NCBI GenBank assembly: GCA_963789275.1
Contig: CAWBKF010000003.1
Coordinates: 1-64,000 of the forward strand
Source of the DNA: DAHUYF01 sp963789275
GTDB taxonomy: Bacteria; Pseudomonadota; Alphaproteobacteria; ATCC43930; CGMCC-115725
Direction of reading: 5' to 3'
Length of the DNA: 64,000 bases
The position numbers were made by a program, and so were the translations under genes. The notes under the pieces were generated by a model, which saw only the letters and a list, made by a program, of their open reading frames with translations, was not told the DNA's origin and searched no databases. Position 1 is the first letter of the stretch; every line of letters starts with the position of its first letter. Positions 1 to 17,409 of the stretch are shown one piece after another.

Positions 1-78
1 CTATGCTCTCCGCTTGAACCTTATCTCCGCCTCAGGTGCTTCATCCCGATGCGCATCGCGCCAGCAGCGCGCGCCACA

Positions 79-2154
79 TCAGGCCATCTTGGCGCGGACT
101 TCGTCCGCCACCGCTTGAGGCACCTGCTCGTAATGATCGAAATGCATGGTGTACTGCGCCCGGCCCTGACTTATCGAGCGCAGGTTGTTGACGTATCCGA
201 ACATGTTGGCGAGCGGCACCATGGCATTGATCACCTCGGCATTGCCGCGCTGATCCTGCCCGGTGATGCGCCCGCGGCGGCTGTTGAGGTCGCCGATGAC
301 GTCGCCCATGTAGTCGCGCGGCGTCACCACCTCGACCCGCATGATCGGCTCGAGCAGCTTCGGCCCCGATTTGGCGAGCCCCTCCTTCATCGCCGCGCGC
401 GCGGCGATCTCGAAGGCGAGCGCGCTCGAATCGACCTCGTGATAGGCGCCGTCGGTCAAGGTCACCCTGAGGTCGATGACCGGGAAGCCCGCGAGCACGC
501 CGTTGTCGAGCGAGCCTTTGACGCCCTTCTCGACGCCGGGCACGTATTCCTTCGGCACGGTGCCGCCGACCACGTCGTTCTCGAACTCGAAGCCCGAGCC
601 CGGCGGCAGCGGCGCGAAATGCATCTTGACGCGGGCGTACTGGCCGGAGCCGCCGGTCTGCTTCTTGTGGGTGTAGTCGACATCGGCCTGCCGGCTGATG
701 GTCTCGCGATAGGCCACCTGCGGCGCGCCGATATTGGCCTCGACCTTGAACTCGCGCTTCATGCGGTCGACGATGATCTCGAGATGGAGCTCGCCCATCC
801 CCTTGATGATCGTCTGGCCGCTCTCGTGGTCGACCGCGACGCGGAAGGACGGATCCTCGGTGGCGAGCCGCGCCAGCGCCTGGCCCATCTTCTCCTGGTC
901 GCCCTTGGTCTTGGGCTCGACCGCGATCTCGATGACGGGATCGGGGAACTCCATGCGCTCCAGGATGACCGCGTTGGCGGGATCGCACAGCGTGTCGCCG
1001 GTCGTGGTGTTCTTGAGGCCGGCGAGCGCCACGATGTCGCCGGCGCGCGCCTCCTTGATGTCCTCGCGATGGTTGGCGTGCATCTGCAGCATGCGGCCGA
1101 TGCGCTCGCGGTTGTCCTTGACCGAGTTGAGCACCGCGGTGCCGCTCGACAGCACGCCGGAATAGATCCGCACGAAGGTGAGCGAGCCCACGAACGGGTC
1201 GGTCATGATCTTGAAGGCGAGGCCGGCGAAAGGCTCGTCATCCGACGCATGGCGCACGACCTGCTCGTCGCTGCCCAGCTTGATCCCCTTGATGGCGGGA
1301 ACTTCGGTCGGCGACGGCAGATAGTCGACCACGGCGTCGAGCAGCGGCTGCACGCCCTTGTTCTTGAAGGCGGAACCGCACAGCACCGGGACGAAGGCGT
1401 AGGCGGTCGTGCCCTTGCGGATGCAGCGCCGCAGCGTCTCGGCATCCGGCTCCTCGCCGGCGAGATACTTCTCGAGCGCGACGTCGTCCTGCTCGACCGC
1501 GAGGTCGACCAGCGTGGCGCGGAACTCCGCCGCCTGGGCGGCGAGCTCTTCCGGGATCGGGACGACATCGAACTTGGCGCCGAGCGTCTCGTCCTGCCAC
1601 TTGAGCGCCTGCATCGTCACGAGGTCGATGAGGCCGCTAAACTCGCTCTCGACGCCGATCGGCAGCTGCGTCACCAGCGGCACCGCGCCGAGGCGGTCCT
1701 TGATCATCTCGACGCAGCGCATGAAATTGGCGCCGATGCGGTCCATCTTGTTGACGAAGCAGATGCGCGGCACGCCGTATTTGTCGGCCTGGCGCCACAC
1801 CGTCTCGGATTGCGGCTCGACGCCGGCGACGCTGTCGAACACCGTCACCGCGCCGTCGAGCACGCGCAGCGAGCGCTCGACCTCGATGGTGAAGTCGACA
1901 TGGCCGGGCGTGTCGATGATGTTGATGCGGTGATCGCGCCAGAAGCAGGTCGTCGCCGCCGAGGTGATGGTGATGCCGCGCTCCTGCTCTTGCGGCATCC
2001 AGTCCATGGTGGCCGTGCCCTCATGGACCTCGCCGATCTTATAGGAGCGGCCGGTGTAATAGAGGATGCGCTCGGTCGTCGTCGTCTTGCCGGCATCGAT
2101 GTGGGCCATGATGCCGATGTTTCGGTAGCGATCGAGAGGCGTGGTGCGTGGCAT
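79..2154 (-). CDS. fusA: Elongation factor G
   Basis: GTPase that drives ribosomal translocation and, with RRF, ribosome recycling in the cytoplasm. The 691-residue product has the usual EF-G length. The G1 motif AHIDAGKT is at residues 17-24, DTPGH at 81-85 and NKMD at 135-138; the C-terminal domains read through to the end without a break. The start is the ATG opening MPRTTPLDRYRN, 32 bp after the rpsG stop. The open frame continues upstream into rpsG only because rpsG carries a one-base insertion, so an apparent RpsG-EF-G fusion is an artefact. It is the last complete gene of the rpsL-rpsG-fusA (str) operon. The 78 bases beyond its stop contain no gene I can name; tuf or rpsJ would be the usual next gene. 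Confidence 0.97.
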   Translation of the reverse strand: MPRTTPLDRYRNIGIMAHIDAGKTTTTERILYYTGRSYKIGEVHEGTATMDWMPQEQERGITITSAATTCFWRDHRINIIDTPGHVDFTIEVERSLRVLDGAVTVFDSVAGVEPQSETVWRQADKYGVPRICFVNKMDRIGANFMRCVEMIKDRLGAVPLVTQLPIGVESEFSGLIDLVTMQALKWQDETLGAKFDVVPIPEELAAQAAEFRATLVDLAVEQDDVALEKYLAGEEPDAETLRRCIRKGTTAYAFVPVLCGSAFKNKGVQPLLDAVVDYLPSPTEVPAIKGIKLGSDEQVVRHASDDEPFAGLAFKIMTDPFVGSLTFVRIYSGVLSSGTAVLNSVKDNRERIGRMLQMHANHREDIKEARAGDIVALAGLKNTTTGDTLCDPANAVILERMEFPDPVIEIAVEPKTKGDQEKMGQALARLATEDPSFRVAVDHESGQTIIKGMGELHLEIIVDRMKREFKVEANIGAPQVAYRETISRQADVDYTHKKQTGGSGQYARVKMHFAPLPPGSGFEFENDVVGGTVPKEYVPGVEKGVKGSLDNGVLAGFPVIDLRVTLTDGAYHEVDSSALAFEIAARAAMKEGLAKSGPKLLEPIMRVEVVTPRDYMGDVIGDLNSRRGRITGQDQRGNAEVINAMVPLANMFGYVNNLRSISQGRAQYTMHFDHYEQVPQAVADEVRAKMA

Positions 2155-2186
2155 GAAAAGCTCCGGGCGCGGCGCTGGGAAAGCGC

Positions 2187-2658
2187 CTACCAGCGATAGT
2201 GTGAGAATGCCTTGTTGGCATCCGCCATGCGGTGGGTGTCTTCCCGCTTCTTCACGGCGTTGCCGCGATTGTTGGACGGCGTCGAGCAGCTCCCCCGACA
2301 GCCGCTCCTCCATGGTGTGCTCCGAGCGATCGCGCGAGCTGCTGATGAGCCAGCGGATGGCGAGCGCCTGGCCGCGATCGGGACGCACCTCGACCGGCAC
2401 CTGGTAGGTCGCGCCGCCGACCCGGCGCGAGCGCACTTCGACGGCGGGCTTCACGTTGGTCAGCGCGTCATGGAACACGCGCAGCGGGTCGCCGCCTGAG
2501 CGCTTGGCGATGCGCTCGAAGGCGCCGTAGACGATGCCCTCGGCCACCGACTTCTTGCCCTCGTACATCAGACAGTTCATGAACTTGGTCAAGACGGCAT
2601 CGCCGAACTTGGCGTCCGGCAGAACCTCACGCTTGACCGCTGCGCGACGACGCGACAT
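2187..2658 (-). CDS. rpsG: 30S ribosomal protein S7, broken by a one-base insertion
   Basis: S7 binds 16S rRNA and nucleates the head of the 30S subunit. The N-terminal 120 or so residues (MSRRRAAVKREV... to SGELLDAV) are normal. An extra C (an extra G in the GG at 2274-2275 on the plus strand) then shifts the frame. In the other frame the expected tail (NNRGNAVKKRED, then HRMADANKAF and SHYRW, stop) is intact and ends at 2187. Removing that base gives a 156-residue protein, the normal S7 length. S7 is essential and this frame change is not a known recoding site, so I infer a sequencing or assembly error. The gene lies 14 bp after rpsL and 32 bp before fusA in the str operon. Confidence 0.93.
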
Positions 2659-2672
2659 GGCTCGCCCTCTCC

Positions 2673-3044
2673 TTACTTCGGCCGCTTGGCGCCGTATTTC
2701 GACCGGCGCTGGCGGCGATCCTTGACGCCCTGGGTGTCGAGGGTGCCGCGGATGATGTGGTAGCGCACGCCCGGCAGATCCTTGACCCGGCCGCCGCGGA
2801 TCAGCACCACCGAATGCTCCTGCAGGTTATGCCCCTCGCCGGGGATGTAGCTCGTCACCTCGAAGCCGTTGGTGAGGCGCACGCGCGCCACCTTGCGCAG
2901 CGCCGAATTGGGCTTCTTGGGGGTCGTGGTGTAGACGCGGGTGCAGACGCCGCGCTTCTGCGGCGAGCGCGCCAGCGCCGGCACCTTGTTGCGCGCCGCG
3001 TTCGGTCGCCGCGGCTGGCGAATCAGCTGATTAATCGTCGGCAT
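2673..3044 (-). CDS. rpsL: 30S ribosomal protein S12
   Basis: Decoding-centre protein of the small subunit. The 123 residues are full length and collinear with the family. Lys43 (in TPKKPNSALRK) and Lys88 (in RVKDLPGVRYH), the positions commonly changed in streptomycin resistance, both carry the ordinary lysine. It is the first gene of the str operon, preceded by a leader of about 170 nt from the promoter at 3221-3249. Confidence 0.98.
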   Translation of the reverse strand: MPTINQLIRQPRRPNAARNKVPALARSPQKRGVCTRVYTTTPKKPNSALRKVARVRLTNGFEVTSYIPGEGHNLQEHSVVLIRGGRVKDLPGVRYHIIRGTLDTQGVKDRRQRRSKYGAKRPK

Positions 3045-3220
3045 GCATTACGACCTCTCATCAAGCGCAATCGCCGCGCGACGTGCATCCCGCACCGTCG
3101 ACACGGCTTCGTGGGAACTCCAGGTAAGCGCGCCGTCTGATACGGCGTCGAGCCAAGTGCCCAGTCTCAGGCTGCGTTTAGGTGGCTTTCCTACCGCCAG
3201 CCCCCCGTTAGGGTGGCCGG

Positions 3221-3249
3221 ATAATATGGATGCCCCCCCACCCCGTCAA
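3221..3249 (-). promoter_or_regulatory. Sigma-70 type promoter of the rpsL-rpsG-fusA operon
   Basis: On the minus strand TTGACG (3244-3249) and TATTAT (3221-3226) are separated by exactly 17 bp. The spacer is unusually G-rich, with a run of seven G. The expected start near 3213 leaves a leader of about 170 nt before rpsL. The promoter lies between the rpoC terminator and rpsL, so it would let the str operon be expressed independently of rpoBC. Confidence 0.75.
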
Positions 3250-3250
3250 G

Positions 3251-3511
3251 ACCAAGGACGGAACTTTTCGACCGCCCGCGCGCGCCGCCCGCGCCAGGAC
3301 CGGCGCCGGCCCTACGCCGCTGGTGTACTCCAATGAGAAAAAATTCAGCGTCCGTCGCAGGCGTAGCCGGGGCCGAAGACGGGCTCCGGACCCATGATAC
3401 CGGGCCCCCCTCGGCCGCCAAGGCTCGGGCCGATCCACACCGTCTTGCGAGCGTCGCCGGAAAGGCTGGAGGCCGGGTCAAGCCCGGCCATGACGATAAA
3501 GCGAGTTCTGG
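3251..3511. other. Non-coding stretch between rpoC and the str promoter with a REP-like palindrome
   Basis: No convincing gene is present. Positions 3473-3489 form the palindrome GCCGGGTCAAGCCCGGC followed by CATGACG. This resembles an extragenic palindrome common in alphaproteobacterial genomes whose spurious translation reads PGLTRP; that peptide is visible in one minus-strand frame here. Upstream sequence of the rpsL promoter occupies the rest. Confidence 0.5.
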
Positions 3512-3546
3512 CGAGAAAGAAAAGGGGCCGGCACCGCCGGCCCCCT
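3512..3546 (-). terminator. Intrinsic terminator of rpoC
   Basis: On the minus strand a perfect 9-bp stem GGGGCCGGC / GCCGGCCCC with a 3-nt loop (plus-strand 3524-3544) is followed by TTTTCTTTCT. It begins about 20 bp after the rpoC stop. It separates the rplKAJL-rpoBC transcript from the str operon. Confidence 0.9.
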
Positions 3547-3566
3547 GGTCCAACGCCCGCTGCGGC

Positions 3567-7892
<4,326 letters not shown>

Positions 7893-7959
7893 GAACGATC
7901 CCTCTCTGGGTAACTCGTGAACTCGGCGGGAGCGCCCCCGGCGCTCGCCGCCCTCGGAA

Positions 7960-12134
<4,175 letters not shown>

Positions 12135-12298
12135 GGATGACCCTCACCTGTGAAACCGCTGGCGTCCCTCCGGCGGGACGCACCGAAACCGAAGACAAGC
12201 AAACCCACGCATCGACCCGCCGCTCGTGCGGCGCGTCGCCCGAAACGCCAAGGGCCGGCCGGCGCACCCGCGGCGCGCCCCGGCAGAAACGATCGGCG

Positions 12299-12337
12299 GC
12301 CGGACGCTCACGGGGCGTTACCGCCCCGGCGTCCGGC
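12299..12337 (-). promoter_or_regulatory. Hairpin in the rplL-rpoB intergenic region
   Basis: A long interrupted stem is formed by GCCGGACGC, tca, CGGGGCG, ttac, CGCCCCG, GCGTCCGGC. The two arms pair for 16 bp with only a small internal bulge. On the minus strand no T-run follows, so it is not a plain terminator. In other proteobacteria this position holds an attenuator or an RNase III processing site that sets the RpoB to L7/L12 ratio. That role here is inference from position and structure. Confidence 0.6.
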
Positions 12338-12355
12338 GCCTGATAGATCGGCAGC

Positions 12356-12733
12356 TTACTTGACCTCGACAGTCGCACCCGCCTCTTCAAGTTGCTTCTT
12401 GAGCTTCGCCGCCTCGTCCTTATTGACGCCCTCTTTGACCGCTTTCGGCGCGGCTTCGACCAGGTCCTTCGCCTCTTTGAGGCCGAGACCGGTGATCGCA
12501 CGCACCTCCTTGATAACGTTGATCTTCTTGTCGCCGGCCGCGGCCAGGATGACGTTGAACTCCGTCTTCTCCGCCGCCGCCGCCGCGGGTGCCGCGCCGC
12601 CGGCCGCCGCAGCAGCCGCCACCGGCGCCGCCGCCGACACGCCCCATTTCTCCTCGAGCTTCTTCGACAACTCCGCCGCCTCGATGACGGTCAGCGTCGA
12701 GAGCTCGTCGACCAGCTTATTAAGATCAGCCAT
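12356..12733 (-). CDS. rplL: 50S ribosomal protein L7/L12
   Basis: Stalk protein that recruits translational GTPases. The 125-residue product shows the N-terminal dimerisation domain (MADLNKLVDELSTL), an Ala/Gly/Pro hinge at about residues 34-55, and the conserved C-terminal domain (EKTEFNVIL to GATVEVK). It lies 42 bp after rplJ, as is usual, and is normally co-regulated with it. Confidence 0.97.
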   Translation of the reverse strand: MADLNKLVDELSTLTVIEAAELSKKLEEKWGVSAAAPVAAAAAAGGAAPAAAAAEKTEFNVILAAAGDKKINVIKEVRAITGLGLKEAKDLVEAAPKAVKEGVNKDEAAKLKKQLEEAGATVEVK

Positions 12734-12774
12734 GATGTTTGCACTCCTGGGAATATTACAAGGGTTTCAACGCG

Positions 12775-13293
12775 TCAGGCGGCCTCGCCCTTTGTCGCAT
12801 AGGCAGCCAGCACACGGGCGACCTGTCCGCCCGGCGCCTGCAGCACCGAGGCGATCCGAGTCGCCGGGGTCTGCAGCAGGCCGAGCAGCTTTGCCCTGAG
12901 CTGGTCGAGTGACGGCAAGGTGGCCAGGGATTTGATCCCCGCGGCGTCGAGCTGCTGATCGTTGAGGCCTCCGCCCACGATCCGCAACTTGTCGTTCTTA
13001 TTGGCGAACTCGACGGCCACCTTCGCCGCGGCCACCGGGTCCCGCGAAAAAGCGATCGCGGTGGGTCCGGTGAACATCGGCGAGAGTCGCTCGAATTTCG
13101 TGCCTGCGAGGGCGCGGCGCGCGAGCCGGTTCTTCGTCACTTTGAAACTGGCACCGGCTGCCCGCATCTGGCGGCGCAAATCCGTCACTTCCTCGACCGT
13201 CATGCCGGTCTGGTGAGTAATGACGACACATGCGATATCCGCCAGAGACTGCTGCAGCGAGGTGACCAGCTTCTCTTTCTGTGACCGGTCCAC
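12775..13293 (-). CDS. rplJ: 50S ribosomal protein L10
   Basis: L10 anchors the L7/L12 stalk on 23S rRNA and represses its own mRNA. I place the start at the GTG reading VDRSQKEKLVTSL, because a GGAGACGGAGAG Shine-Dalgarno tract lies just upstream and because 172 residues is the normal length. The open frame runs 18 codons further upstream with no family similarity. The expected SFKVTKNRLARRAL motif is present near residue 45. It is followed by rplL and preceded by a structured leader. Confidence 0.95.
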   Translation of the reverse strand: MDRSQKEKLVTSLQQSLADIACVVITHQTGMTVEEVTDLRRQMRAAGASFKVTKNRLARRALAGTKFERLSPMFTGPTAIAFSRDPVAAAKVAVEFANKNDKLRIVGGGLNDQQLDAAGIKSLATLPSLDQLRAKLLGLLQTPATRIASVLQAPGGQVARVLAAYATKGEAA

Positions 13294-13299
13294 TCTCCG

Positions 13300-13530
13300 T
13301 CTCCACTCAATGACCCCCAAACGCGGGGATCGGTTGCACGAGGGCACCGAAGTGCCCGGGTTCGCCTGTCCCAGAAGTCGAAGCCCAAGGGGCGAACCGT
13401 CCCCCTGGTCCCTAACCCCTGTCTCATGCCGGCGCCCGTTCGGGCCTTAGGCCGGCCTTGCGGCCGGCACCTGCAATCTCGGACAGGACCGGGAGGATCA
13501 ACCTCCCGTACGCCGCGGGCGCCGTTGCCG
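13300..13530 (-). promoter_or_regulatory. Probable L10 (rplJL) autoregulatory mRNA leader
   Basis: A 268-bp untranslated stretch separates rplA from rplJ. On the minus strand it holds several paired segments: GGGAGGTTGATCCTCCC, GCCGGCCGCAAGGCCGGC and GGGCACTTCGGTGCCC. The tracts CCGAGATTGCAGGTG and GAGACAGGGGTTAGGGACC resemble my recollection of alphaproteobacterial L10 leaders. L10-L12 binding to such leaders is established; assignment here rests on position and these tracts. A covariance search with the Rfam L10 leader model would settle it. Confidence 0.55.
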
Positions 13531-13561
13531 GAGCCCGAAGCGATCTCTCACGCGCCGCCGG

Positions 13562-14257
13562 TCACCCGGCGAGGCTCTGAAGCTCCAGTTTGAGGCCCGG
13601 CCCCATGGTCGAGCTCAGGCTCACCTTCTTGATGAAGGTCCCTTTGATGCCGGTCGGCTTCGCGCGGCTGATGGCGCCGACGAAGGCCTTCACGTTCTCC
13701 AGGATCGCCGTCTCGGTGAAGCTCGCCTTGCCGATACCCGCCTGGACCAGCCCCGCCTTCTCGGCGCGGAACTCGACCTGGCCGCCCTTCGCCGCCTTCA
13801 CCGCCTCGGTGACATTGGCGGTGACGGTGCCGAGCTTGGGGTTCGGCATCAGCCCGCGGGGCCCCAGCACGCGGCCGAGCCGGCCGACCAGCGCCATCAT
13901 GTCCGGCGTCGCGATGCAGCGGTCGAAATCGATCTGCCCCGCCTGCACCTTCTCGGCGAGATCCTCGGCGCCGACAATGTCCGCGCCGGCGGCCTTCGCC
14001 TCCTCGGCGCGCGGCCCCTTGGCGAAGACGGCGACGCGCAGCGACTTGCCGGAGCCATGCGGCAGCATCACCGTGCCGCGCAGGTTCTGCTCCGCCTTGC
14101 GCACGTCGAGGTTAAGGTTGAGCGAGACCTCGATGGTCTCGTCGAATTTGGCGGTGGCGCGGCTCTTGACCATCTTCACCGCGTCGGGCAGCGGATAGAA
14201 CTGGTTGCGATCGATGCCGTCCGCCGCCTTGGTGATGCGCTTGCCTCTTTTTGCCAT
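13562..14257 (-). CDS. rplA: 50S ribosomal protein L1
   Basis: L1-stalk protein, involved in E-site tRNA release; in many bacteria it also represses the rplKA mRNA. The 231-residue product is full length, with the typical MAKRGKRI start, GSGKSLRVAVFAKG near residue 70 and GPRGLMPNPKLGTVT near residue 130. It starts 3 bp after the rplK stop, so translational coupling with L11 is likely. Confidence 0.97.
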   Translation of the reverse strand: MAKRGKRITKAADGIDRNQFYPLPDAVKMVKSRATAKFDETIEVSLNLNLDVRKAEQNLRGTVMLPHGSGKSLRVAVFAKGPRAEEAKAAGADIVGAEDLAEKVQAGQIDFDRCIATPDMMALVGRLGRVLGPRGLMPNPKLGTVTANVTEAVKAAKGGQVEFRAEKAGLVQAGIGKASFTETAILENVKAFVGAISRAKPTGIKGTFIKKVSLSSTMGPGLKLELQSLAG

Positions 14258-14260
14258 GCT

Positions 14261-14689
14261 CTACTCCATCACCTCGAGGCCCATGGAGCGGGCGGATCCC
14301 GCGATCATGCGGCACGCGCCCTCGATGTCCTTGGCGTTCAGATCCTTCATCTTCTTTTGCGCGATGTCGCGGATCTGCGCCATCGTCACCTTGCCCACCG
14401 TGCCCTTGCCGGGCGTCTGCGAGCCCTTGTCGATACCCGCGGCCTTCATCAGGAAATAGGAGTTGGGCGGCGACTTCATGATGAAGGTGAAGGTGCGGTC
14501 GCCATAGGCTGTAATGGTTACCGGAATCGGCATCCCCGGCTCCATCCCCTGGGTCTGGGCGTTGAACGCCTTGCAGAACTCCATGATGTTGAGGCCGCGC
14601 TGACCCAGCGCCGGGCCGATCGGCGGCGACGGATTCGCCTTGCCGGCGGGCACTTGCAGCTTGATGTAGCCAACGACTTTCTTCGCCAT
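14261..14689 (-). CDS. rplK: 50S ribosomal protein L11
   Basis: L11 forms the GTPase-associated centre with 23S rRNA and is needed for RelA activation. The 142-residue frame is complete, with the N-terminal KLQVPAGKANPSPPIGPALG proline-rich segment and a C-terminal rRNA-binding domain. A GAGGGAAG Shine-Dalgarno sequence precedes the ATG. Confidence 0.97.
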   Translation of the reverse strand: MAKKVVGYIKLQVPAGKANPSPPIGPALGQRGLNIMEFCKAFNAQTQGMEPGMPIPVTITAYGDRTFTFIMKSPPNSYFLMKAAGIDKGSQTPGKGTVGKVTMAQIRDIAQKKMKDLNAKDIEGACRMIAGSARSMGLEVME

Positions 14690-14764
14690 GTACTTCCCTC
14701 GCTCGAGGCGCGCGGTCGCGGCCCAGGCTGGCCTCCCGCACTTGTGTGTGTTGGATGTTTACCG

Positions 14765-14802
14765 GCGGGCGACGAGTTGCCACACCAACTCTCGTCTCCC
14801 GC
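14765..14802 (-). promoter_or_regulatory. Hairpin in the nusG-rplK spacer
   Basis: GCGGG...GACGAGTTG and CAACTCTCGTCTCCCGC face each other across a 6-nt loop and pair over about 15 bp with a two-base bulge. No U-run follows on the transcribed strand. Possible roles are an RNA processing site, an attenuator, or the L1 target that controls rplKA; the sequence does not choose between them. Confidence 0.4.
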
Positions 14803-14816
14803 TTAACCTGCTGATC

Positions 14817-15353
14817 TTACAGCTTCTCGACTTGCGAATACTCCAGCTCGACCGGGGTGGCGCGGCCGAAGATCGACACCGCCACCTTGAGCCGCGCCTT
14901 CTCCTCATCGACCTCTTCGACGAAGCCGTTGAAGGAGGTGAAGGGACCGTCGCTCACCCGCACTTGCTCGCCCACCTCGAAGGTGATCGACGGCTTCGGC
15001 CGCTCGATCCCCTCCTGCACCTGGCGCATGATCCGCGAGGCCTCGGCCTCGCTGATCGGCACCGGCTTGCCGCGGCCGCCGCCGCCGAGAAATCCCGTCA
15101 CCTTCGGCGTGTTCTTCACCAGGTGCCAGGTCTCGTCGGTCATGTCCATCTTGACCAGGACATAGCCCGGGAAGAACTTCCGCTCGGCGCTCACCTTGGC
15201 GCCGCGCTTGACCTCGACGACCTCCTCGGTCGGCACCAGCACCTCTTCAAACTTCTCGGCCACCCCCTTCTGCTCCGCCTGCTCGCGGATCGACTGGGCG
15301 ACCTTCTTCTCGAAGCCGGAATAGACGTGGATCACGTACCATTTCCCGCTCAT
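14817..15353 (-). CDS. nusG: Transcription termination/antitermination factor NusG
   Basis: Processivity factor that binds RNA polymerase through its NGN domain and Rho or ribosomal S10 through its KOW domain. The 178-residue product begins MSGKWYVIHVYSGFEKK, typical of the family. It contains the FPGYVLVKM core of the NGN domain and a C-terminal KOW motif (VRVSDGPFTSFNGFVEEVD). It follows secE by 3 bp, the usual secE-nusG pair. Confidence 0.97.
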   Translation of the reverse strand: MSGKWYVIHVYSGFEKKVAQSIREQAEQKGVAEKFEEVLVPTEEVVEVKRGAKVSAERKFFPGYVLVKMDMTDETWHLVKNTPKVTGFLGGGGRGKPVPISEAEASRIMRQVQEGIERPKPSITFEVGEQVRVSDGPFTSFNGFVEEVDEEKARLKVAVSIFGRATPVELEYSQVEKL

Positions 15354-15356
15354 CGC

Positions 15357-15554
15357 TCAGCCCCCGATCCCGAGGACGAAGCGCACGAGATGGCCGAGGC
15401 CGAGATCGACAAGGAAAAAGAAAATGGCAGCCACGATCACCATGACGAAGACCATGGCGGTTGTGACTCCTGTCTCCTTCCGCGTCGGCCAGGTGACCTT
15501 GCCCACCTCCTGGCGGACCTGCCGCAGAAATTCTACCGGACTGCCTATTGCCAT
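15357..15554 (-). CDS. secE: Preprotein translocase subunit SecE
   Basis: Small essential SecYEG subunit of the inner membrane. I choose the ATG reading MAIGSPVEFLRQVRQ, giving 65 residues. A GTG seven codons upstream is in frame but has no Shine-Dalgarno sequence, whereas GGAA precedes the ATG. The conserved QEVGKVTWPTRKET segment precedes a single membrane helix (about residues 32-52), the short one-helix form typical of most bacteria. It lies between tRNA-Trp and nusG. Confidence 0.93.
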   Translation of the reverse strand: MAIGSPVEFLRQVRQEVGKVTWPTRKETGVTTAMVFVMVIVAAIFFFLVDLGLGHLVRFVLGIGG

Positions 15555-15621
15555 GATGTTCCGTTGGAAACGCACTGTATAGCGCTCGGCGGCGCCGAAG
15601 GAAAGAGTGTCGTGACGATAA

Positions 15622-15697
15622 TGGCAGGAGTGGAGGGGCTCGAACCCCCAACCCCCGGTTTTGGAGACCGGTGCTCTACCAATTGAGCTACACTCCT
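15622..15697 (-). tRNA. tRNA-Trp (anticodon CCA)
   Basis: The minus strand folds as a standard 76-nt tRNA. The acceptor stem is AGGAGTG/CACTCCT with G73 and an encoded CCA end. The anticodon arm is CCGGTCTCCAAAACCGG with CCA at positions 34-36, and the T arm reads GGGGGTTCGAGCCCC. It sits between tuf and secE, a conserved alphaproteobacterial arrangement. Confidence 0.98.
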
Positions 15698-15713
15698 AGT
15701 ATCGAGCTTATCG

Positions 15714-15789
15714 CCCCACCTCACCCTCCCGCTGCGCGGGTCCCTCCCTCTCCGCCCCCCGGGGCGGAGAGGGTTGGGGTGAGGTGGGG
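15714..15789. repeat. Large inverted repeat between tuf and tRNA-Trp
   Basis: The outer arms CCCCACCTCACCCT and GGGGTGAGGTGGGG and the inner arms CCCTCTCCGCCCC and GGGGCGGAGAGGG build one 76-bp near-palindrome. A smaller CCGCTGCGCGG hairpin lies in the left half. Sequences of this CCTCACCC/CCCTCTCC type are frequent extragenic repeats in proteobacteria. It could also act as a 3' RNA structure for the tuf mRNA, but no T-run follows on the minus strand. Confidence 0.7.
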
Positions 15790-15798
15790 GTTTTTCTT

Positions 15799-16989
<1,191 letters not shown>

Positions 16990-17045
16990 GGTCCGGCTTC
17001 CTGTCGCTGAATTCGTCTCTAACCATCCGTACTCGGGAGCGGCGC

Positions 17046-17119
<74 letters not shown>

Positions 17120-17194
17120 CCACGACACCGCCCTCACTTGCGCCTTACCCGTACCGAAGCTGCCGAAGTGCGTCCCATCGACCGTCGAAGCGAT

Positions 17195-17280
17195 TGGTGG
17201 AGGGGGCTGGATTCGAACCAGCGAACTCCGAAGAGGGCAGATTTACAGTCTGCTGCCTTTAACCGCTCGGCAACCCCTCC
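17195..17280 (-). tRNA. tRNA-Tyr (anticodon GTA)
   Basis: An 86-nt class II tRNA with a long variable arm. The acceptor stem is GGAGGGG/CCCCTCC with A73 and an encoded CCA. The anticodon loop reads CTGTAAA, giving GTA, and the T arm is CTGGTTCGAATCCAG. It is the first gene of the trnY-trnG-tuf transcript. Confidence 0.98.
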
Positions 17281-17314
17281 GCGATCGCTTGCCGCCCGGC
17301 GCAGCGGATGGCGG

Positions 17315-17343
17315 GTATTAAAGTCTTCGGCCGCTTTTGTCAA
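17315..17343 (-). promoter_or_regulatory. Promoter of the tRNA-Tyr, tRNA-Gly, tuf operon
   Basis: On the minus strand a perfect -35 TTGACA (17338-17343) and TAATAC (17315-17320) are separated by 17 bp. Transcription would start near 17308, about 28 nt before tRNA-Tyr. No gene lies between. Confidence 0.75.
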
Positions 17344-17409
17344 CAATTGCAGGCTCGCTCGCCCGCGGTCTATTTCACTGTTGACGCATGGCTCTGCTAA
17401 AGCTCTGCC

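Noticed and set aside
1..78. Start of tuf or rpsJ downstream of fusA
   Set aside because: Either would be expected here, but no recognisable coding sequence is present in 78 bases.
49..2199. Very long antisense open frames opposite fusA, rpoC (3333-7427) and rpoB (8211-12140)
   Set aside because: They are Arg/His/Asp/Leu-rich mirror translations of highly conserved genes, a common effect of high GC. They have no motifs or ribosome-binding sites.
79..2658. A single 859-residue RpsG-EF-G fusion protein
   Set aside because: The join exists only because one extra base near 2274 shifts the end of rpsG. The correct S7 C-terminus and its stop are intact in the neighbouring frame, and fusA has its own start.
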